Counted from the stretch's first letter, positions 19,160 through 30,395 are shown. The stretch is 64,000 bases of DNA from Tridacna crocea (GCA_943736015.1 OX031062.1:2524501-2588500), one strand, 5' to 3'. The notes: generated by a model from the sequence alone, not told the origin. A program made the numbers and translations.

Positions 19160-21669
19160 CTGAAATACAAGAATTGGCGAGTTTATGCGGGTACATATGC
19201 AAACAACCCTTTATGCGGGTTGATTTACAAGTTGTGCGCCTTGTATTGATGGAGTTAAGCAGGGATGGCCTTTTCAAGCTTTAGTATTCCCTGACTGTTT
19301 AAGGCTGTATGCACGATGACTGGTTTCATTTTGTCAGTATATACATGTATGTCGAAAGGGTAGCACTTTAAAGTAAACAAGGCGAGTGACTTTTGCACAA
19401 TGGACAAAATCGCTCAAAGATCAAGTTTATCATTGCGATTGCTTCCATGAACGATTGTGGGTTTAAGGTAAGACCTGTGTAATGGAAAACAGCTTTTTCC
19501 ACTAAAATATCATCACGCAAAATTAGCTATAATTGAAAATGAGTATTATTGAACTACTTTCACCTTTTCATTTTTTCCATTTTTTCCTTCTTTGAATTAT
19601 CATTTATAAATCTAAAACCCCTATATTCTCAATTGAAAAAGAGATAATAATTACCTCCCTTTTTAGAAAACAAACAAAAGTATCAAAAAATGGTTTCAAG
19701 ATAGACATAAACGGAATTTCTGATCCGTTAGAAATGTCCAAAAATATTATTTCTGCATATATCCTTATTTATCCTTATTTAATAACCAATTAGAATTTTT
19801 GCCAAATGTTCACCGGAAGTGCATTATACAGGTCTCACCTTAAATTGATTGAACATCCGCTTTACTCGCCCGATTTCGCTTCGTCAGACTTTCATCTGTT
19901 TCCAAAATAAAAAAAGGCCACATTTTCGGCCAGATGATGATGTCATACATGCATGTTCTAAAAAGGACTTCTTTAAAAGCGGCAATGAGACCTTTAAACA
20001 TTGCCAGCTTAAGTAGACCACGAAGGGGATGATTTCGAAAATTATAGCAATATGTTTGCCAAAGTCAAACCCTTATGTTTATGAAACTTATCTGTTAGCT
20101 TTCAAAAATAGTTATATACAATAAAGCAAAGGCTGTTGACAACTTCTTAGAGTGATAATGAAAAAAGAAAGATAGAAAAATTGCCTACTTCAGCTGAGAC
20201 CTTCTTAGTCATATTTTCGCGAGTTTTGTAAATCTGAAAGTAACACAACTTCTGATTGGCTTGACCAACTTCAACAAACAATATTCTTAAAAATTGTTGT
20301 TGAATTCGGACCCTATAAATTACCTGGGGATTTGGTGATAAGTTGGAGGCACATTACAAGTATAGAGATAACATTGTTGATATTGGTGCAAACCCACTGG
20401 ACCCTGTGGTACCATGTCATCGAACTTGCGCCACCTGTAATGCAAACACAATGGATGTTTGAATTATTACGCACTGCTAATAGAGAGTACTACTTCACAC
20501 CTAGGCTGCTAAGCGTGACACAGTGCGCCTTTGTGGACAGTATAGATTAAACCAGAAGGCTACAGACCAACAGACAACCCAAACAGAAAACAGACAACTA
20601 AATTTGCGACCTGCACGTTTTCTGGGTAATTTTATGTCACAGTGAAAGCTAAATGAAGAAGATTTATGTACTTTGCGATACATATATCACTGGTCTCTTT
20701 CCATTTTCTAGGAAGGACGGGCTGGAAATCACACATCTGGAGCTAGGTATGTCAGTCTGAAAACAGATAAGGCCAGCCAAGGGACCCTTGAAAATAATAA
20801 TTATGTGGGAAGAGGGTTAATTGAACTTGCATTTATTCATCATCGCCATCAGTTGCCCATACGGGCGACGCCACCTGAAGGCTGCTAGTAATGTTACGGT
20901 TATGTTAGTGCAGGATACAGGATAAACCCATTCTAAACCTGGTTCTTTAACGGGCTCGGTGTATAGCACCTTCACAAGGGGCCTCGCTTTAACGTTTCAT
21001 TCGAAAGACTCTTAGTAATTTTCGTTGGCTAGCCGTGGGGATCGGATCCTCCCGTGGCCCGAAATGTAACGTTTACGAGTCAAACGCTCTTATCATGTGA
21101 GCTATTCCGGCTGGTCAATAGAAGGAGACCTTTAATCTAAGACTTTTGAAGCTCTTTCTATCACAGAACCCTGAAAAATTCATTTGTCGATCATTGAACA
21201 CCGTTACTAAAAATAGTCGCTTTCAATATCGTATATATTGAAGTTATAGAGGGACCCTCTCTATAATGGTATATGTAATGTCAAAATAGGCGCATTCCCT
21301 CAATGTCGTTTATCATCACATCATATACGATATGGAGGCGATGATGCTATTTTCGGTAACAGTGTCCGATGATGGACCAATAAAAATTTCGGTATCCCGT
21401 GAGAAACCAATGGACTTTCAGTCGCCTATGGTATAATCACGCTACTCACCATTGGTAATATATTTCATCGTCAAGAGTGTCGTTGTTCGAGACAGGAACT
21501 CTACGCACGAGGTGAAGATCACGAGTAAATAGCTCCAGTTTTTGGCGTAGATCAGCCATTCAGGCTTTGTATCAGACTTGTTGTAGACTAGAATTTCAAG
21601 AAATAGGGTGATTATGAAGTAGGAACACCAAACAGTATGCCACAGAACAGCGACCCAAGGTGGTCCAAA
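18366..21669 (-). CDS. Rolling-stone-like membrane protein (3' part, three exons)
   Basis: Joining exons 21450-21669, 20324-20434 and 18366-19159 gives 374 residues open at the N-terminus. About six hydrophobic segments are visible, followed by a polar tail of about 160 residues rich in Ser, Asp and Glu. Two blocks fit the protein-rolling-stone family as I remember it: MTWYHRVQWVCTNINNVI (family: PWYxKxxWxxxN) and PVKVFHFYQPSAF (family: PxRLxHxYxP). Rolling stone is a myoblast-fusion membrane protein in Drosophila; family members elsewhere are mostly uncharacterised, so the function here is unknown. The starting exon is not found between 21.7 and 25 kb. A different TMEM family is the main alternative. 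Confidence 0.68.
19396..20085 (+). pseudogene. mariner-type transposase remnant, split by an F-element
   Basis: Left of the insert the frame reads SMNDCGF; right of it KLIEHPLYSPDFASSDFHLF, the third catalytic Asp region (YSPD) of Tc1/mariner DDE transposases, then stops and shifts, and near the end VDHEGDDFENY, the usual C-terminal block. Clearly dead. It lies in the last intron of the rolling-stone-like gene. Confidence 0.88.
19467..19839 (+). mobile_element. F-element inserted in the mariner remnant
   Basis: TTAA at 19463-19466 and 19840-19843. Removing the element and one TTAA restores the transposase reading frame (GGG TTT AAA TTG). Confidence 0.92.
20204..20313. mobile_element. E foldback, deleted copy
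   Basis: CAACTTCTGATTGGCTTGACC centre and TTGAATTCGGACCC right end; left terminus missing. Ends 11 bp from the rolling-stone-like exon donor. Confidence 0.65.
20324..20434 (-). CDS. Rolling-stone-like, middle exon
   Basis: Acceptor TTACAG, donor GTAATT. Encodes GGASSMTWYHRVQWVCTNIN and a hydrophobic segment. Confidence 0.75.
20830..21115 (-). mobile_element. tRNA-headed SINE copy
   Basis: Minus strand GGAATAGCTCACATGATAAG (A box) and GGATCCGATCCCC (B box) at its 5' end near 21112. Confidence 0.6.
21450..21669 (-). CDS. Rolling-stone-like, first visible exon
   Basis: Acceptor TTTCAG, donor GTGAGT; 73 codons plus 1 nt. Two membrane segments around VLWHTVWCSYFIITLFLEIL and WSYLLVIFTSCVEFL. 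Confidence 0.75.
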
Positions 21670-21743
21670 CTGAAATAAAAATAGATTATTGCCTTTAAAT
21701 TGTAAATTTGATTCTAGCTATGCTCTGGCAAAAGACGGTTTAA

Positions 21744-21952
21744 CCCTTTCCCTAATGACAAATTTTAGACTGTCCCAAACGCAAAGTGTTTGCAGATGAT
21801 AATTTTGAATTTGATGAGAATGGCGAAATATTTCCTAAAGGCTAGAAAACACTGTGGGAAAAGGAGAAATTGCTCGTTACGAGCAATTTCTCCTTTTACC
21901 ACAGTGTTTTCTAAAGACTTGTACTGCAGACACGTAAAAACCAGGGAAAGAG
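21744..21952 (-). mobile_element. A-element, A2 subtype, complete
   Basis: TTAA at 21740-21743 and 21953-21956; GCTCGTTACGAGC core. Next to the first visible rolling-stone-like exon. Confidence 0.9.
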
Positions 21953-22039
21953 TTAAGGAAGAAGACCAGTAACACTTCTAGTGCAAAATGGAATAAATTT
22001 TCTTGATAATCGTTGAATACGGATTTATACAGGTACATG

Positions 22040-22510
22040 TATGATACTTTTGCACATTTTTAACCGACCAGAAATTACTTTGATGTCAGTCTTGAAATTA
22101 TTAGTTGATACTTTTGTTAGTTTCCAGAAAAGGGAGACAATTATTATTCCCTCTGTAACGAGAACATAGTTTTGCTGGATTTATAAATGATAATTCTTAG
22201 AAGAAGAAGAAGAAGAAGAAGAAGAAAAAGGAAAAAGCTAAGATTAAAAATAAGTATTATTGTACTACTTTCACCGAACCACTTTTTTTTTTTTTTTATA
22301 TATTTTTGTCCCTCCTGGAATTATCATTAATTTTATAATTCTAAAACCACTATATTCTCATTACAAAGAGATTATGATAATTGCCCCCTTTTCTGGAAAC
22401 TAACAAAAGTATGGTTCGGTTAAAGTAGCAAAATAATACTCATTTTGAATGGTAGCAAATTTTGTAGGATAATATTACACTGGAAATAGCTATTATCTAT
22501 TACGGGACCG
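22040..22510. mobile_element. Two partial F-elements in inverted order with (AAG)n between
   Basis: Inverted F sequence (TTTGTTAGTTTCCAGAAAAG) is followed by (GAAGAA)n at 22200-22230 and a forward F body (AAGTATTATTGTACTACTTTC). Confidence 0.6.
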
Positions 22511-23160
22511 CTACCTTAAAGATACATCTTATACAGCCAGAGGGAGTAAACAAACGCTGTGAAAACTTGACTGTGTGTAGAATCTAGATAGCTGTGTAAA
22601 ACATAGATAAAGAGTTTATAAGGTGTATTGAATAAAGAAACTTCGTCGATTTGTCTCCAATTTAAAACTAAAACTTAGGTTGTGATGGCTTTGGATATTC
22701 CCCAGAGACTATGATAAATTGCATTTTCTATCTGTGTGGTAACCTGTGCAACTTTGCACATCTTGGCATGACAAGAGGGGCAATGGTTTTATATAATAAA
22801 GATGAAAGAAAAAGAAAAAAGATGAAAACGAGTAAAGATGTATTTTCAAGATAAAATTAAATGGTTTAGGCCTATGACAGATACTTTTGCCTATAAACAG
22901 AGTCGAAGGAATGAAAAAAATTTGAGCTTATTATTAGATGTATCGGATATTTGTCATTTTGTTTCATGAATTTCGAGAGCTGTATTTCATACATGGATCA
23001 AATTACGTGTTTGCGTGCTATTAAGATAAACAACAATAGAATATGCAATATCATTTAATATCTAAATTTAGAAATATATTGCGTGCACCGTTACAAAATG
23101 ATAATGATAATGAACACCCGCTCTTTAGGTTGGCTATTGTTTTTTTTTCTTCTTCTTCTA
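22511..23160. other. No gene or repeat recognised
   Basis: AT-rich sequence without long ORFs or hairpins. Confidence 0.5.
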
Positions 23161-23162
23161 AC

Positions 23163-23362
23163 CCTTTGGCTTATAAACACGACCCAAGAACCTTTTGCCG
23201 ATAGTGTAGATCAAGATCAGACTGCACAGAACGTGCAGTCTGATCTTGGATCTACACTGTCCGATAAGGAGTTACTTTTCCTCCGAAAATAACTTTGAAA
23301 CAGCAATATTTGGGATTTTACTTTCGGCTTGAAACGGTTGAAATTAACTTATTTGGCAGGTT
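23163..23362. mobile_element. B-element with CCCTTT end
   Basis: Follows CTAA; starts CCCTTTGGC; near-perfect palindrome 23206-23264 (GTAGATCAAGATCAGACTGC arm), ends near GGCAGGTTAAG. Confidence 0.7.
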
Positions 23363-23753
23363 AAGAGTTAGATATCAAAGATTTTAGATATCAAGCATAA
23401 AAGGCATGCAACACGCAAAAGGGACATACTGGTTACCATAGTGTTTTCAGAATCCTTCTTTTCTTTTTTTTTCAGGGCCGTACGTTAGAGTTCGTGATGA
23501 AGAAATATAGGAAAAGCATCAAATCGGTCGGACATTCTCCAGATTAGGTATTGTATAGAATTGTTTGACACATTGTTTTACGGAGTGCATTGTTTTAGCA
23601 GTGATTGTGCATTGCAATGTTTTCGTCAGTTAGTTCTAACCGTTAGACTGCACAAAAAGTAGTATTCAGAGTTTCCAGTCAATGAAGAAAATAGTGTTTC
23701 AAATACACTTGTAAATACCATCCGACTCCGTGTTTCAACGTCCCTGGGGAAGG

Positions 23754-24075
23754 TTGATTGATAGATAATATGGTGCTAAACGCCGTTTTCAACATCATTT
23801 CAGCTATATCGCGACGGCTAGTGCACTTATATCCATGCTTTACTGGGGTTTTGTTTTTACCAGTAATCCGCACAATATTTATTCCAAGCCACCGGCTAAT
23901 TTCCCACATAACTATTGTTGAAAGAATGATCAGCGGTGAAAGAGGAATGAATCCTGTCGCAATGACTATCATCAGTCCCCGGAAAGAAATTGTCCAAGCC
24001 GGGGATCGAACCAGCGACCCCTCCTGTTCTAAAGTCCTGTATGTCACCGACTGAACAACAGGGCTCAGCTCCTGG
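23754..24075 (-). mobile_element. SINE-2, long copy
   Basis: Minus strand: GTTGTTCAGTCGG A box, GGTTCGATCCCC B box, then body, and the core seen as ATGGTGCTAAACGCCG on plus. A 142-residue ORF across it is not a gene. Confidence 0.75.
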
Positions 24076-24149
24076 GAGAGAAGGCAGTCAAAGGTATTGT
24101 CAGGCATTGTTAGAAAAGGAGTAAATGATAGATTTTTTTCTCCTTTTCC

Positions 24150-25665
24150 AACACCTAACGTTCAACACCAAACGGTCAGCATCTAATGTTTAACACAAAA
24201 TGTTCAACATCAAACGTTCTACAATCGTTCATCAACAAACGTTCAACAACAATTACCCAAACTCTAAAGGAGCCGTCACACCATGACGTTCTGGTCAACG
24301 TTTTCTGACGTTTGAGAAAACGTTGTTAGTCGCCCATGGTCGCTGGGATAGCGCCAGAAGAGCGTTGTGTGAACGCTAGTGAACGTCGGTGATCGTTGGT
24401 GATCGCCGGGAATCGGTGGAGAACGCTAGTCCGGAAAAAAAGTTTTGAACATGCACAAAAGTTCTCACTGACACCAACGTTCTTCAACGTTTCATTTTAA
24501 ACGCTGAAGATCGTTAAAGAACGTTGTGGGACTTTTTACTAACGTTCATCGAGCATTGCACGCGTTCGGCTATCGCTAGTCAGTCTTTACGGTAGCGTTA
24601 CTTGGTTGTTACTAATCGTTTGCTTTGCAGTGAACGACTCACTGGCGACCTGTCAACGACCGCTGAACGGTCTCCTAGCGCACGCAGCATGTGGCTAAAG
24701 TGAAACAAACGTCCTTTTGGCGTTCATTTAGCATCATTCGAGCGTTTCCCGAACGTCCATCCATATGGAGGTATCAGAGGTATCTTACTTGGTCGCTGTT
24801 ACACGCTTCTCGTACATTAGATACACGCTAGTCATGCGTTAGGCACACGTTAATAATACGCCAGATGTTAAATCCTCATTCTAGAACGCTCAAAAATCAA
24901 ACGATTGAAACGGTCAGAGAACGTTGACCAGAACGTCATGGTGTGATGGCACCTTAACTTTCAACACCAAACGTTCGAGATTGATCATTTTTTTAAACAA
25001 ACGTTGAACAACGCACGTTTATTTACAAATATTCAGCGAACTTTCAACACCAAACGTTCCACAAACGTTCAACACCAAATGATCTTCAAACATTCAGTAA
25101 CAAACGTTCAACAACAAACGTTTTACAAACATTCAACACAAACGCTGTGAACAGGTTCAACACCAAACGCCGCACAAACGTTCAACACCAAACACCGCAC
25201 AAACGTTCAACGCCAAACGCCGCACAAACGTTCAACGCCAAACGCCGCACAAACGTTCAGCGCCAAACGCCGTACAAACGTTCAACGCCAAACGCCGTAC
25301 AAACGTTCAGCGCCAAACGCCGCACAAACGTTCAACGCCAAACGCCGTACAAACGTTCATCGCCAAACGCCGTACAAACGTTCAGTAATGTTTCAACAAT
25401 TGTTCAACAACAAACATTCATCAACAAATGCCGTACAAACGTTCAACAATGTTTCAACAGTTGTTCAACAACAAACGTTCAAGAACAAACACTCAACATC
25501 AAACGCTCTACAAACGTTTTAAACACCGAACGTTCTACAAACAATTGTTCGACAGCAAACGTTAAACAACAAAAGTTCAACGACTGTTCAGCAACAAACG
25601 TTCAACAATTTAAACGTTGGACAACAACCGTTCAATACGTAATGTTTGACAACTGTTTAACAATT
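24150..25665. repeat. AACGTTCAACACCAAACG minisatellite, interrupted
   Basis: Degenerate units of ACAAACGTTCAACACCAA flank the insert at 24268-24954. From 25160 to 25385 the unit is a regular 25-mer (CGCCGCACAAACGTTCAACG plus CCAAA). Confidence 0.88.
24268..24954. mobile_element. 687-bp inverted-repeat element with TAA target duplication
   Basis: Ends AGGAGCCGTCACACCATGAC and its inverse (34 of 36 bases pair). TAA at 24265-24267 and 24955-24957 fits PIF/Harbinger-type integration (inference). Interior is non-coding and rich in ACGTT/AACGT motifs. Confidence 0.82.
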
Positions 25666-26020
25666 TAAACGAAAAAAAAGATAACATTTAACAGTAGGGT
25701 TCTTTTTCTGACATTGGCTTCTGTTTTTCTTTTTCTACGAGCAACACAGAGCACTGCTACTTTGCAAACGCCGTGAACATCATCCCTCCGAACGCCTACT
25801 AAACTGGTTGTTGTTAATTTCCCACGGAATTTCAAGTATATGTCTTATTTTCATGAATGAACAAACTGAAAAAATACAGGAACAAAAAACATAACAAAAG
25901 ATAAGTATATAGCATGTCAAGTAGAAATGACCTTTGTATTGTATTATTTATGCTCGTGTTTCAAAAATACCTATTCTTACCCTTTCGTCTGCTAAGCTGA
26001 AGAAAAGTGGCGTTTGCGGA

Positions 26021-26084
26021 CAACGTAGATCAAGATCAGACTGCACAAAACGTGCAGTCTGATCTTGGATCTACACTTTCCGAT
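26021..26084. repeat. B-type palindrome
   Basis: GTAGATCAAGATCAGACTGC with its inverse; loop ACAAAACGTG. Confidence 0.85.
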
Positions 26085-26215
26085 CTTCTATTGAGAAATT
26101 CCAAATTTAATTCTTGGAATTGAGAATTTCACGTTACTTTTTTCCAGTATGGATTATGCATTTTTTGAAAAAAAAAACTTTGACCTCTCTAAGCGCAGCT
26201 TAAGCACCTTTTGCA

Positions 26216-26280
26216 AACAGTGTATTTCGAGATCAGACTACATAGAACGTGCAGTCCGATCGTGGATCTACACTTATTGA
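26216..26280. repeat. B-type palindrome, some mismatches
   Basis: TTTCGAGATCAGACTACATAG arm against GTGCAGTCCGATCGTGGATC. Confidence 0.7.
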
Positions 26281-26346
26281 TAAGGATATACTTTCCCTCA
26301 AAAGATAAGTTTCATATAACAGTTAAATGAGTTTTTAGTATACCTG

Positions 26347-26571
26347 TAAGTCTTTACCCAACGACAAAATTTTAGACCTGTCCAAATTGAAAGCACTTGA
26401 AGACGACAAAATAGGAGTAGCTCAAAAGTTGAAATTTGTTTGCAGCAGGATAAAAAAACATTGTGGAAAAAGGAGAAAATGCTGGTTACCAGCATTTTCT
26501 CCTTTTCCCACAATGTTTTCAAAAGGCTTATATCTCAGGGTCGTGAAAACCAGGAATTGTTTGGTATAGGG
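26347..26571 (-). mobile_element. A-element
   Basis: Right TTAA 26572-26575; left site decayed. A1 hairpin 26457-26518. GGTATAGGGTTAAA is repeated once just downstream. Confidence 0.82.
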
Positions 26572-26957
26572 TTAAATGAGCAGGTATAGGGTTAAAATGT
26601 CACTCGTTCAGCACGCTAAGAGATAATCTTATCTCGATTGTTATCTGATCTTGATTGGTTTTCTGTATATCTATGACAATCCCTTATTTCTTTTCTGTGT
26701 TGGAAATCCAAAGCAAGAGTTAAAGCACTTTTAAATAATGCTCCCTGCCAAACAAATAAAATGAAATAACCTTTTTGAGGGTCTTACTGCACCTCGGTCT
26801 GCTGCGTGTGAAGATCAGCATTTGTGATACTTTGAACATCAACTTGTGGCGGTAAGTGTGGATGAAGATCAGACTTGGTCGAAGCCGTCCGTTAGGGCTA
26901 CTGAAGTAGCCATACCAATCGGGTACTAGGATGAGCTTATGTACAGAAGATGTGTCC

Positions 26958-27052
26958 AGTGTTTTAAAGTCATTATTCGAGCTACGATTATTTTGTCTTC
27001 CGAAAAGGCATTCAATTTGAAAAGGTCTAAAATTTTGTCGTTTGGGAAAGAG
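26958..27052 (+). mobile_element. A-element 3' half
   Basis: TATTTTGTCTTCCGAAAAGG...GTTTGGGAAAGAG then TTAA 27053-27056. Confidence 0.7.
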
Positions 27053-27223
27053 TTAAAGAAACCTCAGGAAAGCATAAATAGGTGCGTTGACCTTCGTAGT
27101 ATGAACGAAGTAATGTTGAAAACAAAATTAAACACACACAAAGAAGCCATTCTGACATTTTGTTGATTTATTACCTCTTAAACAAGCGTATCGGTAGATA
27201 TACAGTTATCGTGTGGAAGTTAA

Positions 27224-27420
27224 CCCTTCTCAAAACCGGGAGAGCTTTTGAAAACATTGTGGGAAAAGCAGAAAATGCTGGTTACCAGCATTTTCTGCTT
27301 TTCCCGCAATTTTTTCAACCCATTTCACAGATAAAAGTCGTCATTGTAGCTAACACTTAATTTGTGGTCTGCAAATGCTTTCAAAATGAATAAATCTAGA
27401 ATTTTTGAAGTTTATTAAAA
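27224..27420 (+). mobile_element. A-element with paired arm substitution
   Basis: TTAA at 27220-27223. Arms read GGGAAAAGCAGAAAATGC and GCATTTTCTGCTTTTCCC: a C/G change present in both arms. The 3' end is decayed. Confidence 0.8.
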
Positions 27421-27479
27421 GATACTTACCCCAAATAATGTCCACTTCATGAAATAAAATTTGTTGGGTAATTTTTTTT

Positions 27480-27500
27480 TTTGGGGGGGGGGGGGGGGGT
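27480..27500. repeat. Poly-G run
   Basis: TTTTTTTTTGGGG followed by a long G run; length may be unreliable. Confidence 0.8.
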
Positions 27501-27572
27501 AAATGTCCGAATAACCCAGATTAAAGTTATTTATTTTTTGCTTTAGTGATAATTTAGCACTCAATGTAACGG

Positions 27573-27617
27573 ACAGTGTATGTTCTAGATCAGTCTGATC
27601 TTGTTTCTACGCTGTCT
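27573..27617. repeat. B-type palindrome, deleted centre
   Basis: GGACAGTGTATGTTCTAGATC and GATCTTGTTTCTACGCTGTC. Confidence 0.65.
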
Positions 27618-27712
27618 GTGAAAAAAAAAAACATTGAAATTAAATTTTGGCACCAAAAGGGTCACAGACAGGTTTGCCTTGATCATGTTTCACACTGGTA
27701 TTTGCCAACCCT

Positions 27713-27908
27713 TTTAAACACTTTGGCTGCTCTGCGCGACTCGCTGACCTTCTAGATCAAGATCAGACTGCACAGAACGTGCAGTCTGATCTTTGATCTA
27801 CACTGTCCGTTAAGCAGTATATATTTTCCTAAAACTTTGAAAAAAGCTATATTTAGGCTTTTGATATCATATTGAAAATTTGATTTTAGTTATTCCGCAG
27901 GATACCAG
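27713..27908. mobile_element. B-element
   Basis: CCCTTTTAAACACTTTGGC start, palindrome 27751-27810, right side ending at TTAA 27909-27912, which is also the left TTAA of the next A-element. Confidence 0.7.
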
Positions 27909-27912
27909 TTAA

Positions 27913-28133
27913 CCCATTACCTAATACACCATTTTGAGTCCGTCCCAAATTCAAAGAAGCTGCAGATGACAATTAAAATGTTGCTGCTAGTGGGTTTTAA
28001 GATACAGAATGCATAGAAAACATTGTGAGAAAAGGTGAAATTGCTCATTTTGAGCAATTTCACCTTTTCTCACAATGTTTTCCTAAAGCTTTTTTCTTCA
28101 TTGTGTTAAAATGAGTATATATAGAGGAAAGGG
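27913..28133 (-). mobile_element. A-element, variant hairpin
   Basis: TTAA at 27909-27912 and 28134-28137. Stem GAGAAAAGGTGAAATTGCTC pairs perfectly with GAGCAATTTCACCTTTTCTC around ATTTT. Confidence 0.9.
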
Positions 28134-28314
28134 TTAAAACCCACTGATTGGAACAATTTAACATTTTTCTATAGTCGGTAAAGAGGAACGCTAGCGTATC
28201 CTTTCGTTCGATTAGTATAAGAAATACTGGGGTCCTTGGTTCGATCCTGACGAAAGGCATGGGGTTTGCGTGAAGTGCCACTTTTAAGGTACTTTAATGC
28301 CCCGTTCACATTAA

Positions 28315-28482
28315 CCCTTTCCCAAACAATCCCTGGTTTTTAGGGGTCTGGAATAATAGCCTTTTGAAAATATTATGGGAAAAGGAGAAACTGCTGGTAA
28401 CCAGCATTTTCTCCTTTTCCCACAATATTTTCAAAAGGCTACTATTCCAGACCCGTAAAACCAGGGATTGTTTGGGAAAGGG
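28315..28482. mobile_element. A-element converted to a full-length palindrome
   Basis: TTAA at 28311-28314 and 28483-28486. The 5' half CCCTTTCCCAAACAATCCC... is mirrored to the very end; the usual 3' half (GTCGTCTGCAAATGC) is absent. Confidence 0.92.
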
Positions 28483-29255
28483 TTAATCCAACTTTGGAAT
28501 TTTTCATTGGCCCACACATTCGGCGCGAGTACTGGTGTTGTTCCCAGGAAACAGAGTCGAGAGAGATCAGTATAAGTTGTAAGAACTTGTTTCTCAATCG
28601 ATGAAGAATAAATATGTTTAATATGTTAATTGATTTGATTGTTTCGTTGATTGGTCCGTCCGCCCGTCCCTCCACCCATCTATACATCCATACATCCATT
28701 GAGCTTTCAGGGCTCGACAGATGGCCTTCTCTATTTGTTCTATTATCTCCCTGCCATGTGTCATTCGTCGTTTTCAACAGTATACTAGTATCAGCCGATG
28801 ACCACACATCTTTGCACACGTGGAAAATTGTACCAAACTTTTAAAAGCATTAAATGAAAATTTTCAGCCGATATCAAAACCCCATATATTTCGATTTCAA
28901 AGCTTATTTTGCCAGAAAAATCTCATCGTATGGTTTGTTCAAATTTGCAGTCTAATCCGTATCTAACCCCCCCTGCAACGGTGCATTCACTCACGCTTTG
29001 TACTTTAAAGGAAAAAAAAAAACATGGCTGTGGAATTTCAGCCGATCCTGTGAAACCTTTTGAAGCGTTTTTAATCTTCACTTTACGCCTATAAAAGTCC
29101 TCAAATGTTATCAAAATCATTTGTTCTCAGTGTTTATTTGCCTTTCAAATTCAAGTTTGTTTAACCCAATAGAATTACAGTTAACGAGATAACTGTTTGA
29201 TTAATAGCTATTTAGTTTTTCTTTCCAACGTCATGTGCAACGTCAGTGAGTTTTG

Positions 29256-29322
29256 CGGACAGTGTAGATCAAGATCAGACTGCACAGAACGTGCAGTCTG
29301 ATCTTGATTTACATTGTCCGCC
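29256..29322. repeat. B-type palindrome
   Basis: GCGGACAGTGTAGATCAAG to CTTGATTTACATTGTCCGC. Confidence 0.85.
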
Positions 29323-29466
29323 TCGTGATTTCAAAGCATAATTTTAGATCCTTAAGTAGCCAATCTTCATTTACAGAGAAATCCTAACTTTATGTGTGAT
29401 TCTTCAGAAAATTCAATCGTTTTTGCGATTATAAAATTAAAATGTGCTACGTATTTCAGCTGTTAA

Positions 29467-29684
29467 CTCATTACCAAACGACAATATTTTAGACTGGTCC
29501 AAATTGAAAGCATTTGCAGATGACAATATAAAAGTGACTGGAAATTTGAAATTTGTTTTGTGAAGGGTAGAAAACATTGTGGGAAAAGGAGAAAATGCTG
29601 GTTACCAGCATTTTCTCCTTTTCCCACAATGTTTTCTAAAGGCTTCTCAGAGGGCGTCAAAAGTAGGGATTGTGTGGTAATGGG
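29467..29684 (-). mobile_element. A-element
   Basis: TTAA 29463-29466; right site now TAAA. Perfect A1 hairpin 29573-29635. Confidence 0.88.
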
Positions 29685-29904
29685 TAAATTTCTTGTCAGT
29701 AACTCATTCATTTGACCGATTTGATTGATTCGGTGGCATTTTACGTCACTTTCGATATCATCTCTGTTCTATCACGATTTACAGCCCATATTTTTCATGT
29801 AATGTAAAGCTTCATCGTTGAAAATTAACCATACAGCATTTAAATTTGAACACTCAAATATGCGAACATGCTGAGGGAAATGGATATTGCCTATTTAAAT
29901 GTTT

Positions 29905-30010
29905 AATCTTAATGGGAAAAATCGGCTTGTTAAAAGCAATAACTCCTTTTCCCAATAATGTTTCTAAAACTTGTTACAGCCTTGAAGTAAAAGGTTAGGT
30001 CATGGTTTGT
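29905..30010. mobile_element. A-element fragment, decayed
   Basis: GGGAAAAATCGGCTTGTTAA and CTCCTTTTCCCAATAATG. Confidence 0.45.
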
Positions 30011-30019
30011 GAAAAGGGG

Positions 30020-30370
30020 GCTTAACTTAGTTAGTAGAACCTAATTGAAAACAGCTATTTCCACAATGATATTGTCCTACAATATTTGCTATGATTAAAA
30101 AAGAGTGTTATTGTACTGCTTTAACCAAGCCACTTTTCCCTTTTTGATTTTTTTCTAGAATTATCATTTATAAATCTAAAACCACTATATTTTCATTATA
30201 AAGAGAGATAGTAATTACCTCCCTTTTCTGGAAACTAACAAAAGTATCTACAAATAATTTCAAGATATGCATAAAGAAATTTCTGGTCCGTTAAAAATGT
30301 GCAAAAGTATTATACCTGTATAAATCCGTATTTATCAACTATCAAGAAAACTTTAGGCAATGCAGCACTA
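30020..30370 (+). mobile_element. F-element, decayed ends
   Basis: AAAACAGCTATTTCCACAATG...GGAAACTAACAAAAGTATC body; termini no longer clear. Confidence 0.65.
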
Positions 30371-30395
30371 GTGGTATGAGGCGTTACTATCTTAA

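Noticed and set aside
18366..19277. Single 303-residue ORF taken as an intronless gene
   Set aside because: A good acceptor before 19159 joins in phase to two upstream exons with matching family blocks; the first 39 residues of the ORF are intron translation.
23679..24107. 142-residue minus-strand ORF
   Set aside because: It coincides with a SINE-2 copy, including its tRNA-like head.
25147..25668. 173-residue repetitive ORF
   Set aside because: It is the translation of a 25-bp minisatellite; no independent sign of a gene.
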